In this document: positions 27,373 to 35,489 of the stretch, in pieces
Layout of the letters: every line of letters begins with the position of its first letter
Position numbering within the stretch: position 1 is the stretch's first letter
Assembly: GCA_022865905.1 (NCBI GenBank)
Contig: JALHUM010000123.1
Coordinates: 1 to 36,537 of the forward strand
Source of the DNA: Anaerolineales bacterium
GTDB lineage: Bacteria; Chloroflexota; Anaerolineae; Anaerolineales; Villigracilaceae
Direction: 5' to 3'
Length of the DNA: 36,537 nucleotides
Notes under the pieces: generated by a model
Database searches by the model: none
What the model was told of the DNA's origin: nothing
What the model saw: the letters and a program-made list of their open reading frames with translations, nothing else
Translations under genes and position numbers: made by a program

Positions 27373-27380
27373 TAAAATTT

Positions 27381-27411
27381 GCTCGGCCGGGGGATAAGCC
27401 CACGACCGAGC
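27381..27411. terminator. Inverted repeat between convergent genes, probable bidirectional terminator
   Basis: GCTCGGCCG ... CGACCGAGC with A/T-rich flank (AATAAAATTT). Confidence 0.6.
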
Positions 27412-27423
27412 CGGTTTCACCGA

Positions 27424-29058
27424 TTAGGCCTTCGGCAGGCTTTTTACCAAATACAATTTCCCTCTTTCAAACCCGCGTTCGAGATAATACCGGCGCGTCC
27501 CTACCGCAGCAATAACTGCCATGCGGTGGAAGCCGCGCCTTCGGGCGATCTTCTCCGCCACCTCAAGCAGCCGCGTGCCGAGACCCGTGTGCTGCGCGGC
27601 TCCATTCCCTTCTTCTCCCACCGGCAGCGATTGGCCGTAAACGTGTACTTCGCGAACGATGGCCGCGTCATCTAGGTCGCCCAATCCTGTAGAAGGCGAA
27701 TCCACATTCGGCAAGCAGAGTCGCAGGAACCCGGCGATCTTATCCTCCGGCGTTACGAATGATAGAAAATGCTCCTCCGCGCCGTCTGCGGGATAGGCCA
27801 GATCATCCAACTCCAACGCGCTTGTCTCTACAGCTTGCTCGCGCACCTCCCGGCAGCGGATGCAATTACAGCGCGTCCCGCGCCGTCGTAGCTCGGCGTG
27901 AACATCCTGCCGCAAGCTGGTACGTTTATTCCCTGCCACCACGTGTGTCGAAGGTATATCGCGGACCACGCGGTTAACGCGGCAATAACGCGGGATGGCC
28001 GGCTTAAGGTCTGCAATCAGCGCTACCAGTTCTTCCTGCGTGTATGGCTGATATTTGCCGCGTCGCCAGTATTCATACAACGGGGCATTTTCCAGCAATT
28101 GCGTCGGGTAAATCTTGATCTCGTCGGGACACAGTCCCTCCCACAGGCGAGGAAAATCGGCGCGGTCGGTATCGAGCGTCGCGCCCAGCAGGTTGGGCAT
28201 CCAGTGCAGGACGATCTTGAACCCGGCCGCGCGCAGCAATGCGACGGCGCGATGCGTCTCGGCAGCGGTATGTCCGCGCGCATTGATTTCCAGGATGTGA
28301 TCGTCCAGGCTCTGCGCGCCCATCTGCACCTTCGTCACGCCCAGGTGGCGGAACCAGGCCAGCTCATCCGGGGTGATCTCGTCCGGGCGAGTCTCGACGA
28401 CCAGGCCGACGTTGCGGTGCGGGGCGGTTTCGTTGATGAGATGTACCGGACCTATCCCCCCTGTGTCCCCCCTTCCCTGTAGGGAAGGGGGGAGCGGGGG
28501 GTTAGGTCCATTCAACGCCTTAAAGCACTGAATTACAAACCATTCCTGGTAGTCGCGCCGATAGTAAGACCACGTGCCACCCAGGATGAGCAGCTCGACC
28601 TTATCGGTTGGGTGGCCGATCGACTCAAGCGCTTCGAGCCGCGAGCGCACCTGCGCGTACGGGTCGAAGTCGTGTTCGACGGCGCGCATCGCTCCCGGCT
28701 CGTCCGAGAGATAACTCTTGGGCATGTGCGCTTCGTCAGGACAAAAAATGCACTGGCCGGGGCAGGGATAGGGCTTGGTCAGCACGGTGACAGTGGTCAC
28801 GCCGGAGAGCGTCCGCACCGGCTTGAGGCGGATGCGCGCCAGCAGGGACGGGTCGGCTTGCCAGGCGCCGCTCTCGACCAGTTGGTTGTACGCTGCCACC
28901 AACACCGACTTGCTGATGTGTCCCCCTTTTACCGGATGCCGCCGCACCGCCTCGGCCACCGGGCGTCCGCCGCGCACGTCATCGAGCACCAGGCGCGCCA
29001 GAGCCAGCTTTTCGGGCGTGAGAGTGCGGAGTTGTTGGAAGGTGCTTTTCTTGACCAT
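27424..29058 (-). CDS. elp3: Elp3-family radical SAM/acetyltransferase (tRNA uridine-34 modification)
   Basis: KPVRTLSGVTTVTVLTKPYPCPGQCIFCPDEAHMPKSYLSDEPGAMRA...HRNVGLVVETRPDEIT...KVQMGAQSLDDHIL...CNCIRCREV...GLGTRLLEVAEKIARRRGFHRMAVIAAVGTRRYYLERGFE. Confidence 0.93.
   Translation of the reverse strand: MVKKSTFQQLRTLTPEKLALARLVLDDVRGGRPVAEAVRRHPVKGGHISKSVLVAAYNQLVESGAWQADPSLLARIRLKPVRTLSGVTTVTVLTKPYPCPGQCIFCPDEAHMPKSYLSDEPGAMRAVEHDFDPYAQVRSRLEALESIGHPTDKVELLILGGTWSYYRRDYQEWFVIQCFKALNGPNPPLPPSLQGRGDTGGIGPVHLINETAPHRNVGLVVETRPDEITPDELAWFRHLGVTKVQMGAQSLDDHILEINARGHTAAETHRAVALLRAAGFKIVLHWMPNLLGATLDTDRADFPRLWEGLCPDEIKIYPTQLLENAPLYEYWRRGKYQPYTQEELVALIADLKPAIPRYCRVNRVVRDIPSTHVVAGNKRTSLRQDVHAELRRRGTRCNCIRCREVREQAVETSALELDDLAYPADGAEEHFLSFVTPEDKIAGFLRLCLPNVDSPSTGLGDLDDAAIVREVHVYGQSLPVGEEGNGAAQHTGLGTRLLEVAEKIARRRGFHRMAVIAAVGTRRYYLERGFERGKLYLVKSLPKA
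28451..28506. repeat. GC-rich palindromic element located inside the elp3 coding sequence
   Basis: CCTATCCCCCCTGTGTCCCCCCTTCCCT-GT-AGGGAAGGGGGGAGCGGGGGGTTAGG; translated on the minus strand in frame as NPPLPPSLQGRGDTGGIG. Confidence 0.88.
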
Positions 29059-29063
29059 CGCAG

Positions 29064-29069
29064 TATAAT
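29064..29069 (+). promoter_or_regulatory. -10 box (TATAAT) 7 bp from ATG 29076, consistent with a leaderless transcript
   Basis: CAGTATAATCAGAGCATGG within the 17-bp gap between divergent elp3 and methyltransferase genes. Confidence 0.55.
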
Positions 29070-29075
29070 CAGAGC

Positions 29076-29804
29076 ATGGATTCAGCTACAGCCGTTCGGC
29101 TGCTCGATCTGAATAAACAATTCTACCAGACCTTCGGGCGTGAATTTTCTTCCACGCGGCAGCGCCTCCAGCCCGGCGTGTTGCGGGTGTTGGACAGGTT
29201 GACTGGCGATGAATCTATCCTCGACCTGGGCTGCGGCAATGGTGAACTGGGCCGCGAACGGATGCGGCGCGGGCACCGCGGTCCTTATACAGGGCTGGAC
29301 TTCAGCCTGCTGCTACTCGAAGTCGCCCGCCATGGTTGGGAAGACGCTCCGGCGACGTTTATTCGCGCTGATTTAACAACCGCAGATTGGGAAAAGCGGG
29401 TCGTCTCATCAACGAACCAACCTTTTGATCTGGTAACAGCCTTTGCCGTGCTGCATCACATTCCAGGCCAGGATGTGCGGTTGAATATTTTGAACAAGGT
29501 GCGCGGACTGTTGCGCGAAGGCGGACATTTCATCCATTCCGAGTGGCAATTCTTGCACAGTGAAAAGCTCAAATCACGCATTCAGTCGTGGGAAGATGCG
29601 GGGCTTTCGCCGGAAGCTGTGGATTTCGGCGATTACCTGCTCGACTGGCGCAGCGGCGGGCGCGGTCTGCGCTACGTGCACCACTTCGACGAGGCGGAGT
29701 TGAACGCCCTGGCCGCGGCGAGCAGGTTCCGGGTCCAGGAAACGTTCTACGCCGACGGCGAGGGAGGTAGATTAGGGTTGTATCAGGTTTGGGAGGTCGT
29801 ATGA
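29076..29804 (+). CDS. Class I SAM-dependent methyltransferase
   Basis: ESILDLGCGNGELGRERMRRGHRGPYTGLDFSLLLLEVAR...FDLVTAFAVLHHIPGQDVRLNILNKVRGLLREGGHFIHSEW. Confidence 0.92.
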   Translation: MDSATAVRLLDLNKQFYQTFGREFSSTRQRLQPGVLRVLDRLTGDESILDLGCGNGELGRERMRRGHRGPYTGLDFSLLLLEVARHGWEDAPATFIRADLTTADWEKRVVSSTNQPFDLVTAFAVLHHIPGQDVRLNILNKVRGLLREGGHFIHSEWQFLHSEKLKSRIQSWEDAGLSPEAVDFGDYLLDWRSGGRGLRYVHHFDEAELNALAAASRFRVQETFYADGEGGRLGLYQVWEVV

Positions 29805-30571
29805 AAACGAAAGATGAAATCGTCACCAACTGGCTGCCGCGCTACACCGGCATTCCGCTGGAAGAGATCAGTAAATACATCCTGCTGGTCAACTTCGAGA
29901 ATTACCTGCACCTGTTTGCCGACATGCACGGCGTGTCGATTCGCGGGCACGAAAAGCCGATGCCCAACGCCACGGCCAACGGCATCACGATAATCAACTT
30001 TGGCATGGGCAGCGCCAACGCCGCCACCGTCATGGACCTGCTCTCGGCTATCAAGCCAAAGGCCTGCCTGTTCCTGGGCAAGTGCGGCGGGTTGAAGAAG
30101 AAGAACAAGCTGGGCGATTTGATCCTGCCCATCGCAGCCCTGCGCGGCGAGGGGACTTCCAACGACTACTTTCCACCCGAGGTGCCGGCCCTGCCGGCCT
30201 TCAACTTGCAAAAAGCTGTCTCGACCACCATCCGCAACTACCACCGCGACTACTGGACCGGCACGGTCTACTCGACCAACCGCCGCGTCTGGGAGCACGA
30301 CGAGGAGTTCAAGAGCTACCTGCGCCGCATCCGGGCCATGGCCGTGGATATGGAGACGGCCACGATTTTCATCACCGGCTTCTATAACAAGATTCCCAGC
30401 GGCGCGCTGCTGCTGGTCTCCGACCAGCCAATGATCCCGGAGGGCGTCAAGACCGCCGCATCCGACGAGAAGGTGACGCAAGAATACGCCGATCTGCACC
30501 TGCGCATCGGCATCGATTCGCTCAGCGAGATCATCAACGACGGGTTGACTGTCAAGCACTTACGGTTTTAG
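29801..30571 (+). CDS. amn: AMP nucleosidase
   Basis: NFENYLHLFADMHGVSIRG...GITIINFGMGSANAATVMDLLSAIKPKACLFLGKCGGLKKKNKLGDLILPIAALRGEGTSNDYFPPEVPALPAF...AVDMETATIF. Confidence 0.92.
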   Translation: MKTKDEIVTNWLPRYTGIPLEEISKYILLVNFENYLHLFADMHGVSIRGHEKPMPNATANGITIINFGMGSANAATVMDLLSAIKPKACLFLGKCGGLKKKNKLGDLILPIAALRGEGTSNDYFPPEVPALPAFNLQKAVSTTIRNYHRDYWTGTVYSTNRRVWEHDEEFKSYLRRIRAMAVDMETATIFITGFYNKIPSGALLLVSDQPMIPEGVKTAASDEKVTQEYADLHLRIGIDSLSEIINDGLTVKHLRF

Positions 30572-30678
30572 CCACAGACACTTTCACCCCGTTCGGGCCG
30601 GGAGCCCGCCGGGGCGAGACGGCCTGCTGCAAGTGCAGGTGTAAACGCAGATAAACACGGATAAACCAAGAGTCTTTT

Positions 30679-31443
30679 ATGCTTATCGCCATCACCCGCC
30701 ATGTCAGCCCGGCCATCGGCAAGTGTGAACTGACCCATCTGGAGCGCCAGCCAATTGACCTAGCTGTAGCGCGCGCCCAGCATCGTCAGTATGAGGCAGC
30801 TCTCAAGTCCCTGGGCGTAGACGTTCACCCGCTGCCCGCCGAAGTGGACCTCCCAGACTCGGTTTTCGTCGAGGATATTGCAATTGTAGTAGACGAGGCG
30901 GCGATCATTACTCGACCTGGAGCCGATTCGCGCAAACCTGAGACCGAGTCCATCGCCAAAGCCCTGGCCCCCTATCGAAAGCTGTTCTACATCCAGGCTC
31001 CCGGCACGCTGGATGGCGGCGACGTACTGACGGTCCGCAAAGATATTTATGTTGGGCAGAGCAGCCGGAGCAACCAGGCAGCCATCGAGCAGATGGGAGC
31101 TTTCCTCGCCTCGTTTGGTTACACCGTCAAAGGCGTGAAGGTGAGTGGCTGTCTACATCTGAAGTCGGCGGTCACGCAGGTGGCAGCAGATACGTTGCTC
31201 GTCAATCCAGCCTGGGTGGGTAAGGAAAATTTCCCCGGCATGAAATTCATCGATGTAGAACCATCCGAGGCCTACGCTGCAAATGCGGTGCTGGTCGGCA
31301 AGACGGTGCTTTACCCATCCTCCTATCCCAAGACGCGCCTGCGGCTGGAAGAGGCGGGGATTCGTCTAGTCATCGTGGAGGCTTCGGAATTAGCCAAGGC
31401 CGAGGGCGCGGTGACGTGCTGTTCGTTGATATTCAAAGTGTAG
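30679..31443 (+). CDS. Dimethylargininase-like amidinotransferase-superfamily hydrolase (DDAH)
   Basis: ITRHVSPAIGKCELTHLERQPIDLAVARAQHRQYEAALKSLG...DLPDSVFVEDIAIV...TRPGADSRKPE...LDGGDVL...HLKSAVT...GAVTCCSLIF (catalytic Cys). Confidence 0.92.
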   Translation: MLIAITRHVSPAIGKCELTHLERQPIDLAVARAQHRQYEAALKSLGVDVHPLPAEVDLPDSVFVEDIAIVVDEAAIITRPGADSRKPETESIAKALAPYRKLFYIQAPGTLDGGDVLTVRKDIYVGQSSRSNQAAIEQMGAFLASFGYTVKGVKVSGCLHLKSAVTQVAADTLLVNPAWVGKENFPGMKFIDVEPSEAYAANAVLVGKTVLYPSSYPKTRLRLEEAGIRLVIVEASELAKAEGAVTCCSLIFKV

Positions 31444-31552
31444 GGGCAAAGGCAGTGAAAAGTAACCCGTGATCAGTTCCGGTCAGTAGGGGACATTTAG
31501 CACCCTTCAACGTGATATTCTCCACTAATCCAGGCTGCCTTCAGGGAATATA

Positions 31553-31576
31553 ATATATTCGTGGCGACGAATATAT
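31553..31576. promoter_or_regulatory. Probable ArsR operator (perfect 10-4-10 palindrome) overlapping -10 box and GTG start
   Basis: ATATATTCGT-GGCG-ACGAATATAT; TATAAT at 31549-31554; GTG at 31561. Confidence 0.8.
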
Positions 31577-31917
31577 CTTCCGTTGAAGAAGTAGCATTCC
31601 TCCTGCAAACCATCGGCCAACCTGCCCGGATGCAAATCCTGCTGGCTATCGGCCAGGGCGAGACGTGCGTCTGCCACCTGGAAGCCACCTTCGGCTGGCG
31701 GCAGGCGTACCTCTCCCAGCACCTGATGGCCCTGCGCAAGGCGGGCATCCTTTTGGCGCGCCGCCAGGGACGGTATATCCATTACCGGATGGCGAACCCA
31801 GCCTTTCTTGATCTCATCTACCAGGCAGCACAAATCCAGAGCACGACCCTGCCCGAACTGGCCCCTTCGCCGGGGTGCGGCTGTCCGAACTGCCGATGCA
31901 AGCGGGAAAAAACATGA
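31561..31917 (+). CDS. arsR: ArsR/SmtB-family transcriptional regulator with Cys-rich tail
   Basis: FLLQTIGQPARMQILLAIGQGETCVCHLEATFGWRQAYLSQHLMALRKAGILLARRQGRYIHYRM...SPGCGCPNCRCKREKT; GTG start. Confidence 0.92.
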   Translation: MATNISSVEEVAFLLQTIGQPARMQILLAIGQGETCVCHLEATFGWRQAYLSQHLMALRKAGILLARRQGRYIHYRMANPAFLDLIYQAAQIQSTTLPELAPSPGCGCPNCRCKREKT

Positions 31918-32060
31918 AGAAAGCCCTTCAGGTAGCCTTGGAAGATTCCGACGTAATCGAGTTGATGCGCATCCTCTTGGATGAAGACGCCGAGGGCACT
32001 TTGATATTCCTGCAAACGCACTTCAAAGGCAAAGCCCGCGAACTGCTCGAAGGCGGCTGA
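31914..32060 (+). CDS. Small hypothetical protein (48 aa)
   Basis: MKKALQVALEDSDVIELMRILLDEDAEGTLIFLQTHFKGKARELLEGG; ATGA overlap with arsR. Confidence 0.65.
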   Translation: MKKALQVALEDSDVIELMRILLDEDAEGTLIFLQTHFKGKARELLEGG

Positions 32061-32122
32061 AAGGTAATGATTGAAGTGCCCGGGAAAGGCGCTCAACAGA
32101 TCTCTGGAAATCTGTTCAAGAA

Positions 32123-32641
32123 ATGATCTTCCTCGACTCGATTACGCTAACGCGCACGCTCCCCTGCCTGGCCAAACCGGGCAAGATGATCGTCATTGGC
32201 AAACCCGCCCGGACGCTGGAAGAGGTTTTGCCGTACCTGGCGACATTACCCGGCATCATCGCCTACAACCCGGAACAATGCACGCTGACCTTCCGGCGCC
32301 AGCCCGGTTTTCTCACCATCCAGCGCGACCAGGCGTACATCACGCAGGTCAAAGATGTTCAAGAAGGGCTTGAGCTGCTTGCCGCGCTGACCGAGAGCAT
32401 CAATGCGGTCTGGGAACACCGGCAGGAATTGGTCGCGGTCACGGCCTCGAAACGCACGCCTCGCCCGCTCGATGTCTGGTCACTCCTGCCGCAGACCAAT
32501 TGCAAGCAATGCGGCGAGGCCACCTGTATGGCCTTTGCGGTGGGTTTGCTCCAGCAGAATCGGGCGCTGACCGAATGTCCGCTTCTCGCCTCCGACTCTA
32601 ATTTAGCCGACCGCCGCGTCGCACTCGAAGCCATGTTGTGA
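32123..32641 (+). CDS. 4Fe-4S (Fe-S, PF04060-type) domain protein
   Basis: LPQTNCKQCGEATCMAFAVGLLQQNRALTECPLL cluster-binding pattern at the C-terminus; N-terminal domain unrecognised. Confidence 0.8.
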   Translation: MIFLDSITLTRTLPCLAKPGKMIVIGKPARTLEEVLPYLATLPGIIAYNPEQCTLTFRRQPGFLTIQRDQAYITQVKDVQEGLELLAALTESINAVWEHRQELVAVTASKRTPRPLDVWSLLPQTNCKQCGEATCMAFAVGLLQQNRALTECPLLASDSNLADRRVALEAML

Positions 32642-32665
32642 GCATGGCCCAAAAAGGAGTAAGAA

Positions 32666-33115
32666 ATGCCTGAATTCCTTGAAACCATGGTTGACAAATT
32701 CACCTTCAAAGTTGCTACAGATCGTTTGTACAACGCAGAAGGGATCTGGGCGAAACCGGAAGGGAATCTCGTCCGGATTGGCTTATCCGACTTCTTGCAG
32801 CAGCGCAGCGGCGATGTGGCCTTTGCCGAGGTCAAGCCAGTGGGCACACAGGCAGCCTTTGGTAATGAAATCGCCCTCATCGAGACCATCAAGGTCAATA
32901 TCAGTCTGACCAGCCCTGTGACGGGCAAAGTGGTCGAGGCCAATCCGGCCATGGCGACTGCTCCCGAAGCTATCAATCAGGAGCCATATGGGGCCGGTTG
33001 GCTGGCGGTGGTCGAGGCAACGGATTGGCAGACTGACAAAGCAAACCTGTTAGACCCCCAGGCCTACTTTGCCAAAATGAAAATGGAAGCCGAACAGGAG
33101 GTCAAAAAAGCATGA
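32666..33115 (+). CDS. Glycine cleavage H-protein-like (lipoyl-carrier) protein
   Basis: NAEGIWAKPEGNLVRIGLSDFLQQRSGDVAFAEVKPVGTQAAFGNEIALIETIKVNISLTSPVTGKVVEANPA; candidate lipoyl Lys in ETIKVN. Confidence 0.88.
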   Translation: MPEFLETMVDKFTFKVATDRLYNAEGIWAKPEGNLVRIGLSDFLQQRSGDVAFAEVKPVGTQAAFGNEIALIETIKVNISLTSPVTGKVVEANPAMATAPEAINQEPYGAGWLAVVEATDWQTDKANLLDPQAYFAKMKMEAEQEVKKA

Positions 33116-33573
33116 CCGGTCAAAACCGTAAATCCCGCGTGGTCATCGTCCCGTGCAGCGGGATCGGCAAAACGTACGGCACCGTCAGCCGCGAGGCCGC
33201 TTACGATATCATCGAAGATCTGCGTCCTGAAGAAACACAACTGGTCGCGCTCTCCATGCTTGTCCTGGGAGACGAAGCGGCCCGCGCCGCAGTGGCGCAG
33301 AATCCGGCCATCACGATTGACGGCTGCAAACTGGCCTGTGCAACCAAGATGGTGAAAGAGAGCGGCGGAACCGTCGCCCAGGATTTTGCCGTCCTGGATG
33401 TTTACCGCCGTTACAAGCAGTTCAAGCCGCAGGGGATTGCCGAACTCAACGAGGGCGGGGAACAACTAGCGCATGCCCTTGCCGAGGAGATTGCCAGGAT
33501 TGTTGATACCCTCACCTCCAGCCCCTCTCCCACAAGCGGGCGAGGGAAACCTGATGGAGGCTCAAATGGTTGA
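33112..33573 (+). CDS. Putative zinc-binding protein, DGC-domain type (1)
   Basis: VVIVPCSGIGKTYGTVSREAAYDIIEDLRP...ITIDGCKLACATKMVKESG; C-terminal TSSPSPTSGRGKPDGGSNG is repeat-derived. Confidence 0.8.
   Translation: MTGQNRKSRVVIVPCSGIGKTYGTVSREAAYDIIEDLRPEETQLVALSMLVLGDEAARAAVAQNPAITIDGCKLACATKMVKESGGTVAQDFAVLDVYRRYKQFKPQGIAELNEGGEQLAHALAEEIARIVDTLTSSPSPTSGRGKPDGGSNG
33515..33560. repeat. Palindromic element at the junction of the two DGC genes
   Basis: CCTCCAGCCCCTCTCCCACAAGCGGGCGAGGGAAACCTGATGGAGG; outer CCTCCA/TGGAGG and inner CCCTC/GAGGG arms. Confidence 0.65.
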
Positions 33574-34315
33574 CCTGCCGAAGAAGAAAGTGGGCATTGT
33601 ATCCTGCTCTGGCGAGGAATTGGCCGAGGGAACGGTGACACGCCTGGCTGCGCTTAAAGTATTGGAACAACTCCGCCCTGCCGACACCGTGACGATCTGC
33701 CTGCCGCTCTTCCTGGCGGGCGGAGAAGGGGATCGTGCCTTTGCCAAGTTTTACCCGACCATCGCGGTAGATGGCTGTGAACTACGCTGTGCGGCGCGTG
33801 CAACCGAGATGTATTCCAGCAAACCGGCTGCGAGCGTCATGGTCCGGGAACTGGTTGCGGAAAACAACCTCGGCCAACTGGAGGGGAGACGCCGCCTGAA
33901 CCCCGCTGGACTTCGAGCGGTTAATGTGACCGCCGAACGCATGGCAGCATTGGTGGATGAACTGCTCGGAAAACATTGGGACCGGCGAGAAGGTGCTTTC
34001 GTTGAGTCGCAAGCGGACTCTGCCGTCTCCTTGGGGGACGCTGAAGAAACCGAAAAAGTGGCTACCTGCGCCTGTGGGTCTGGAATCCCCATCCAGGAAG
34101 TGGAGATCGAAGGCCAGGTGGTCACCCTGATTGCCCTGCCGCTCATCTTCGAGCAGTTCCGGCAATCCCGTAAGCCGCCTTCCGGTACAACTGCACGCGA
34201 ACTGCTGGATACGGTCAAATTATACAATCCGGTGCCCGAGGGCGCCGATGAGCAATACAAAACCGTTCTCATGCGTGAATATGCCGCGTTTAGTGAAAAG
34301 GAGGCCGCTCAATGA
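33554..34315 (+). CDS. Putative zinc-binding protein, DGC-domain type (2), extended
   Basis: KKKVGIVSCSGEELAEGTVTRLAALKVLEQLRPADTVTICLPLFLAGGEGDRAFAKFYPTIAVDGCELRCAARATEMYSSKP; extra C-terminal domain with CACGSG. Start may be 33554 or 33566. Confidence 0.8.
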   Translation: MEAQMVDLPKKKVGIVSCSGEELAEGTVTRLAALKVLEQLRPADTVTICLPLFLAGGEGDRAFAKFYPTIAVDGCELRCAARATEMYSSKPAASVMVRELVAENNLGQLEGRRRLNPAGLRAVNVTAERMAALVDELLGKHWDRREGAFVESQADSAVSLGDAEETEKVATCACGSGIPIQEVEIEGQVVTLIALPLIFEQFRQSRKPPSGTTARELLDTVKLYNPVPEGADEQYKTVLMREYAAFSEKEAAQ

Positions 34316-34776
34316 GCCAGACTGCGACCTATCACACGACCGTTTCGTGGAAGGGGGAGCATTGGGGTCACATCGTCATGGGCAATGGGCCGGAGATGGA
34401 ATTCTCCGCGCCGCCCGACGCGCAAGGCCATCCTGGCGTTCTTACCCCTGAAGATGCTTTCGTGGCCGCAGCCAACACCTGCATCATGATGATGTTCATC
34501 TGGGCTGCCAAACGCTACAAACTGGAGTTGTTATCCTATGAATGCCGCGCCGAAGGCACGAAGCTGATCGAATTGGATCGCACGGAGATTTTTACGCACC
34601 TGCGCTTCTGGCCGGTCATCCGGATCGCCGCGGGGGACGAAGACCCCAAAGCGGTTGAAGCGCGCGCCAAACGTGCCCTGCAGTCCGCCCAAAAATACAG
34701 CCTGGTGGCGAACTCCGTGAAATCCGAGGTGATCCTTTCACCGCAAATTGAGGTGGTCGCCGGAAAGGGCGGATAA
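34312..34776 (+). CDS. OsmC-family protein
   Basis: TTVSWKGEHWGHIVMGNGPEMEFSAPPDAQGHPGVLTPEDAFVAAANTCIMMMFIWAAKRYKLELLSYECRAEG. Confidence 0.9.
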   Translation: MSQTATYHTTVSWKGEHWGHIVMGNGPEMEFSAPPDAQGHPGVLTPEDAFVAAANTCIMMMFIWAAKRYKLELLSYECRAEGTKLIELDRTEIFTHLRFWPVIRIAAGDEDPKAVEARAKRALQSAQKYSLVANSVKSEVILSPQIEVVAGKGG

Positions 34777-35156
34777 TGAAAACGAATTACGTTGAAATGC
34801 ACAAATCCCTCGAAGAGCGCCTTGCCCAACTTGGGAGCGAGATTCCCGGTCCGATGACCGGTTTCGCCCGTCTGCACAAAAAAGCCATTGAGGAGGGCGC
34901 CCTCAGCAGCAAAATCAAAGAGATGATGGCGCTGGCGATCAGCATTGTCGTCGGCTGCGAGGGTTGTATTGCTTATCATGTTCACGATGCCATCGCGGCT
35001 GGCGCTACCCGCCCGGAATTACTGGAAACGATTGGCGTGGGAATCCTGATGGGCGGAGGCCCGGGATCCATTTATGCCGCACATGCTCTGGATGCCATGG
35101 AACAGTTTTTGCCCAAAGAAGAGAACAACCCTGACATTTCTTCATGCTCGATTTGA
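34776..35156 (+). CDS. Carboxymuconolactone decarboxylase/AhpD-like protein
   Basis: [68 protein letters not shown]: CxxC...HxxxA AhpD motif. Confidence 0.92.
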   Translation: MKTNYVEMHKSLEERLAQLGSEIPGPMTGFARLHKKAIEEGALSSKIKEMMALAISIVVGCEGCIAYHVHDAIAAGATRPELLETIGVGILMGGGPGSIYAAHALDAMEQFLPKEENNPDISSCSI

Positions 35157-35217
35157 GCGACGGATAGAATCCGAAACCACAATTACACCCAATTCATACA
35201 AGAAAAGGAGTCGATTT

Positions 35218-35463
35218 ATGTTAACCATCAAAGTTCTTGGACCGGGTTGCGCCAACTGCAAGAATGTTGAAGCCGTAGCCCGCAAAGCCATTGCCGACCT
35301 GGCCATTGAGGCTGAGATCGTCAAAGTAACCGACTACGCTGACATCATGAAGTATAAATTACTCTATACCCCTGGACTGGTCATCAATGAGAAGGTTGTC
35401 TGCGCAGGCCGCATCCCATCGCAGGCCGAGGTAACGACCTGGCTGGCGAATGCTCTCGACTAA
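35218..35463 (+). CDS. Thioredoxin-like small redox protein (redox-active disulfide protein 2 type)
   Basis: [28 protein letters not shown]...[23 protein letters not shown]. Confidence 0.92.
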   Translation: MLTIKVLGPGCANCKNVEAVARKAIADLAIEAEIVKVTDYADIMKYKLLYTPGLVINEKVVCAGRIPSQAEVTTWLANALD

Positions 35464-35489
35464 TAAACTTGCATATCAAGGAGTCTACA

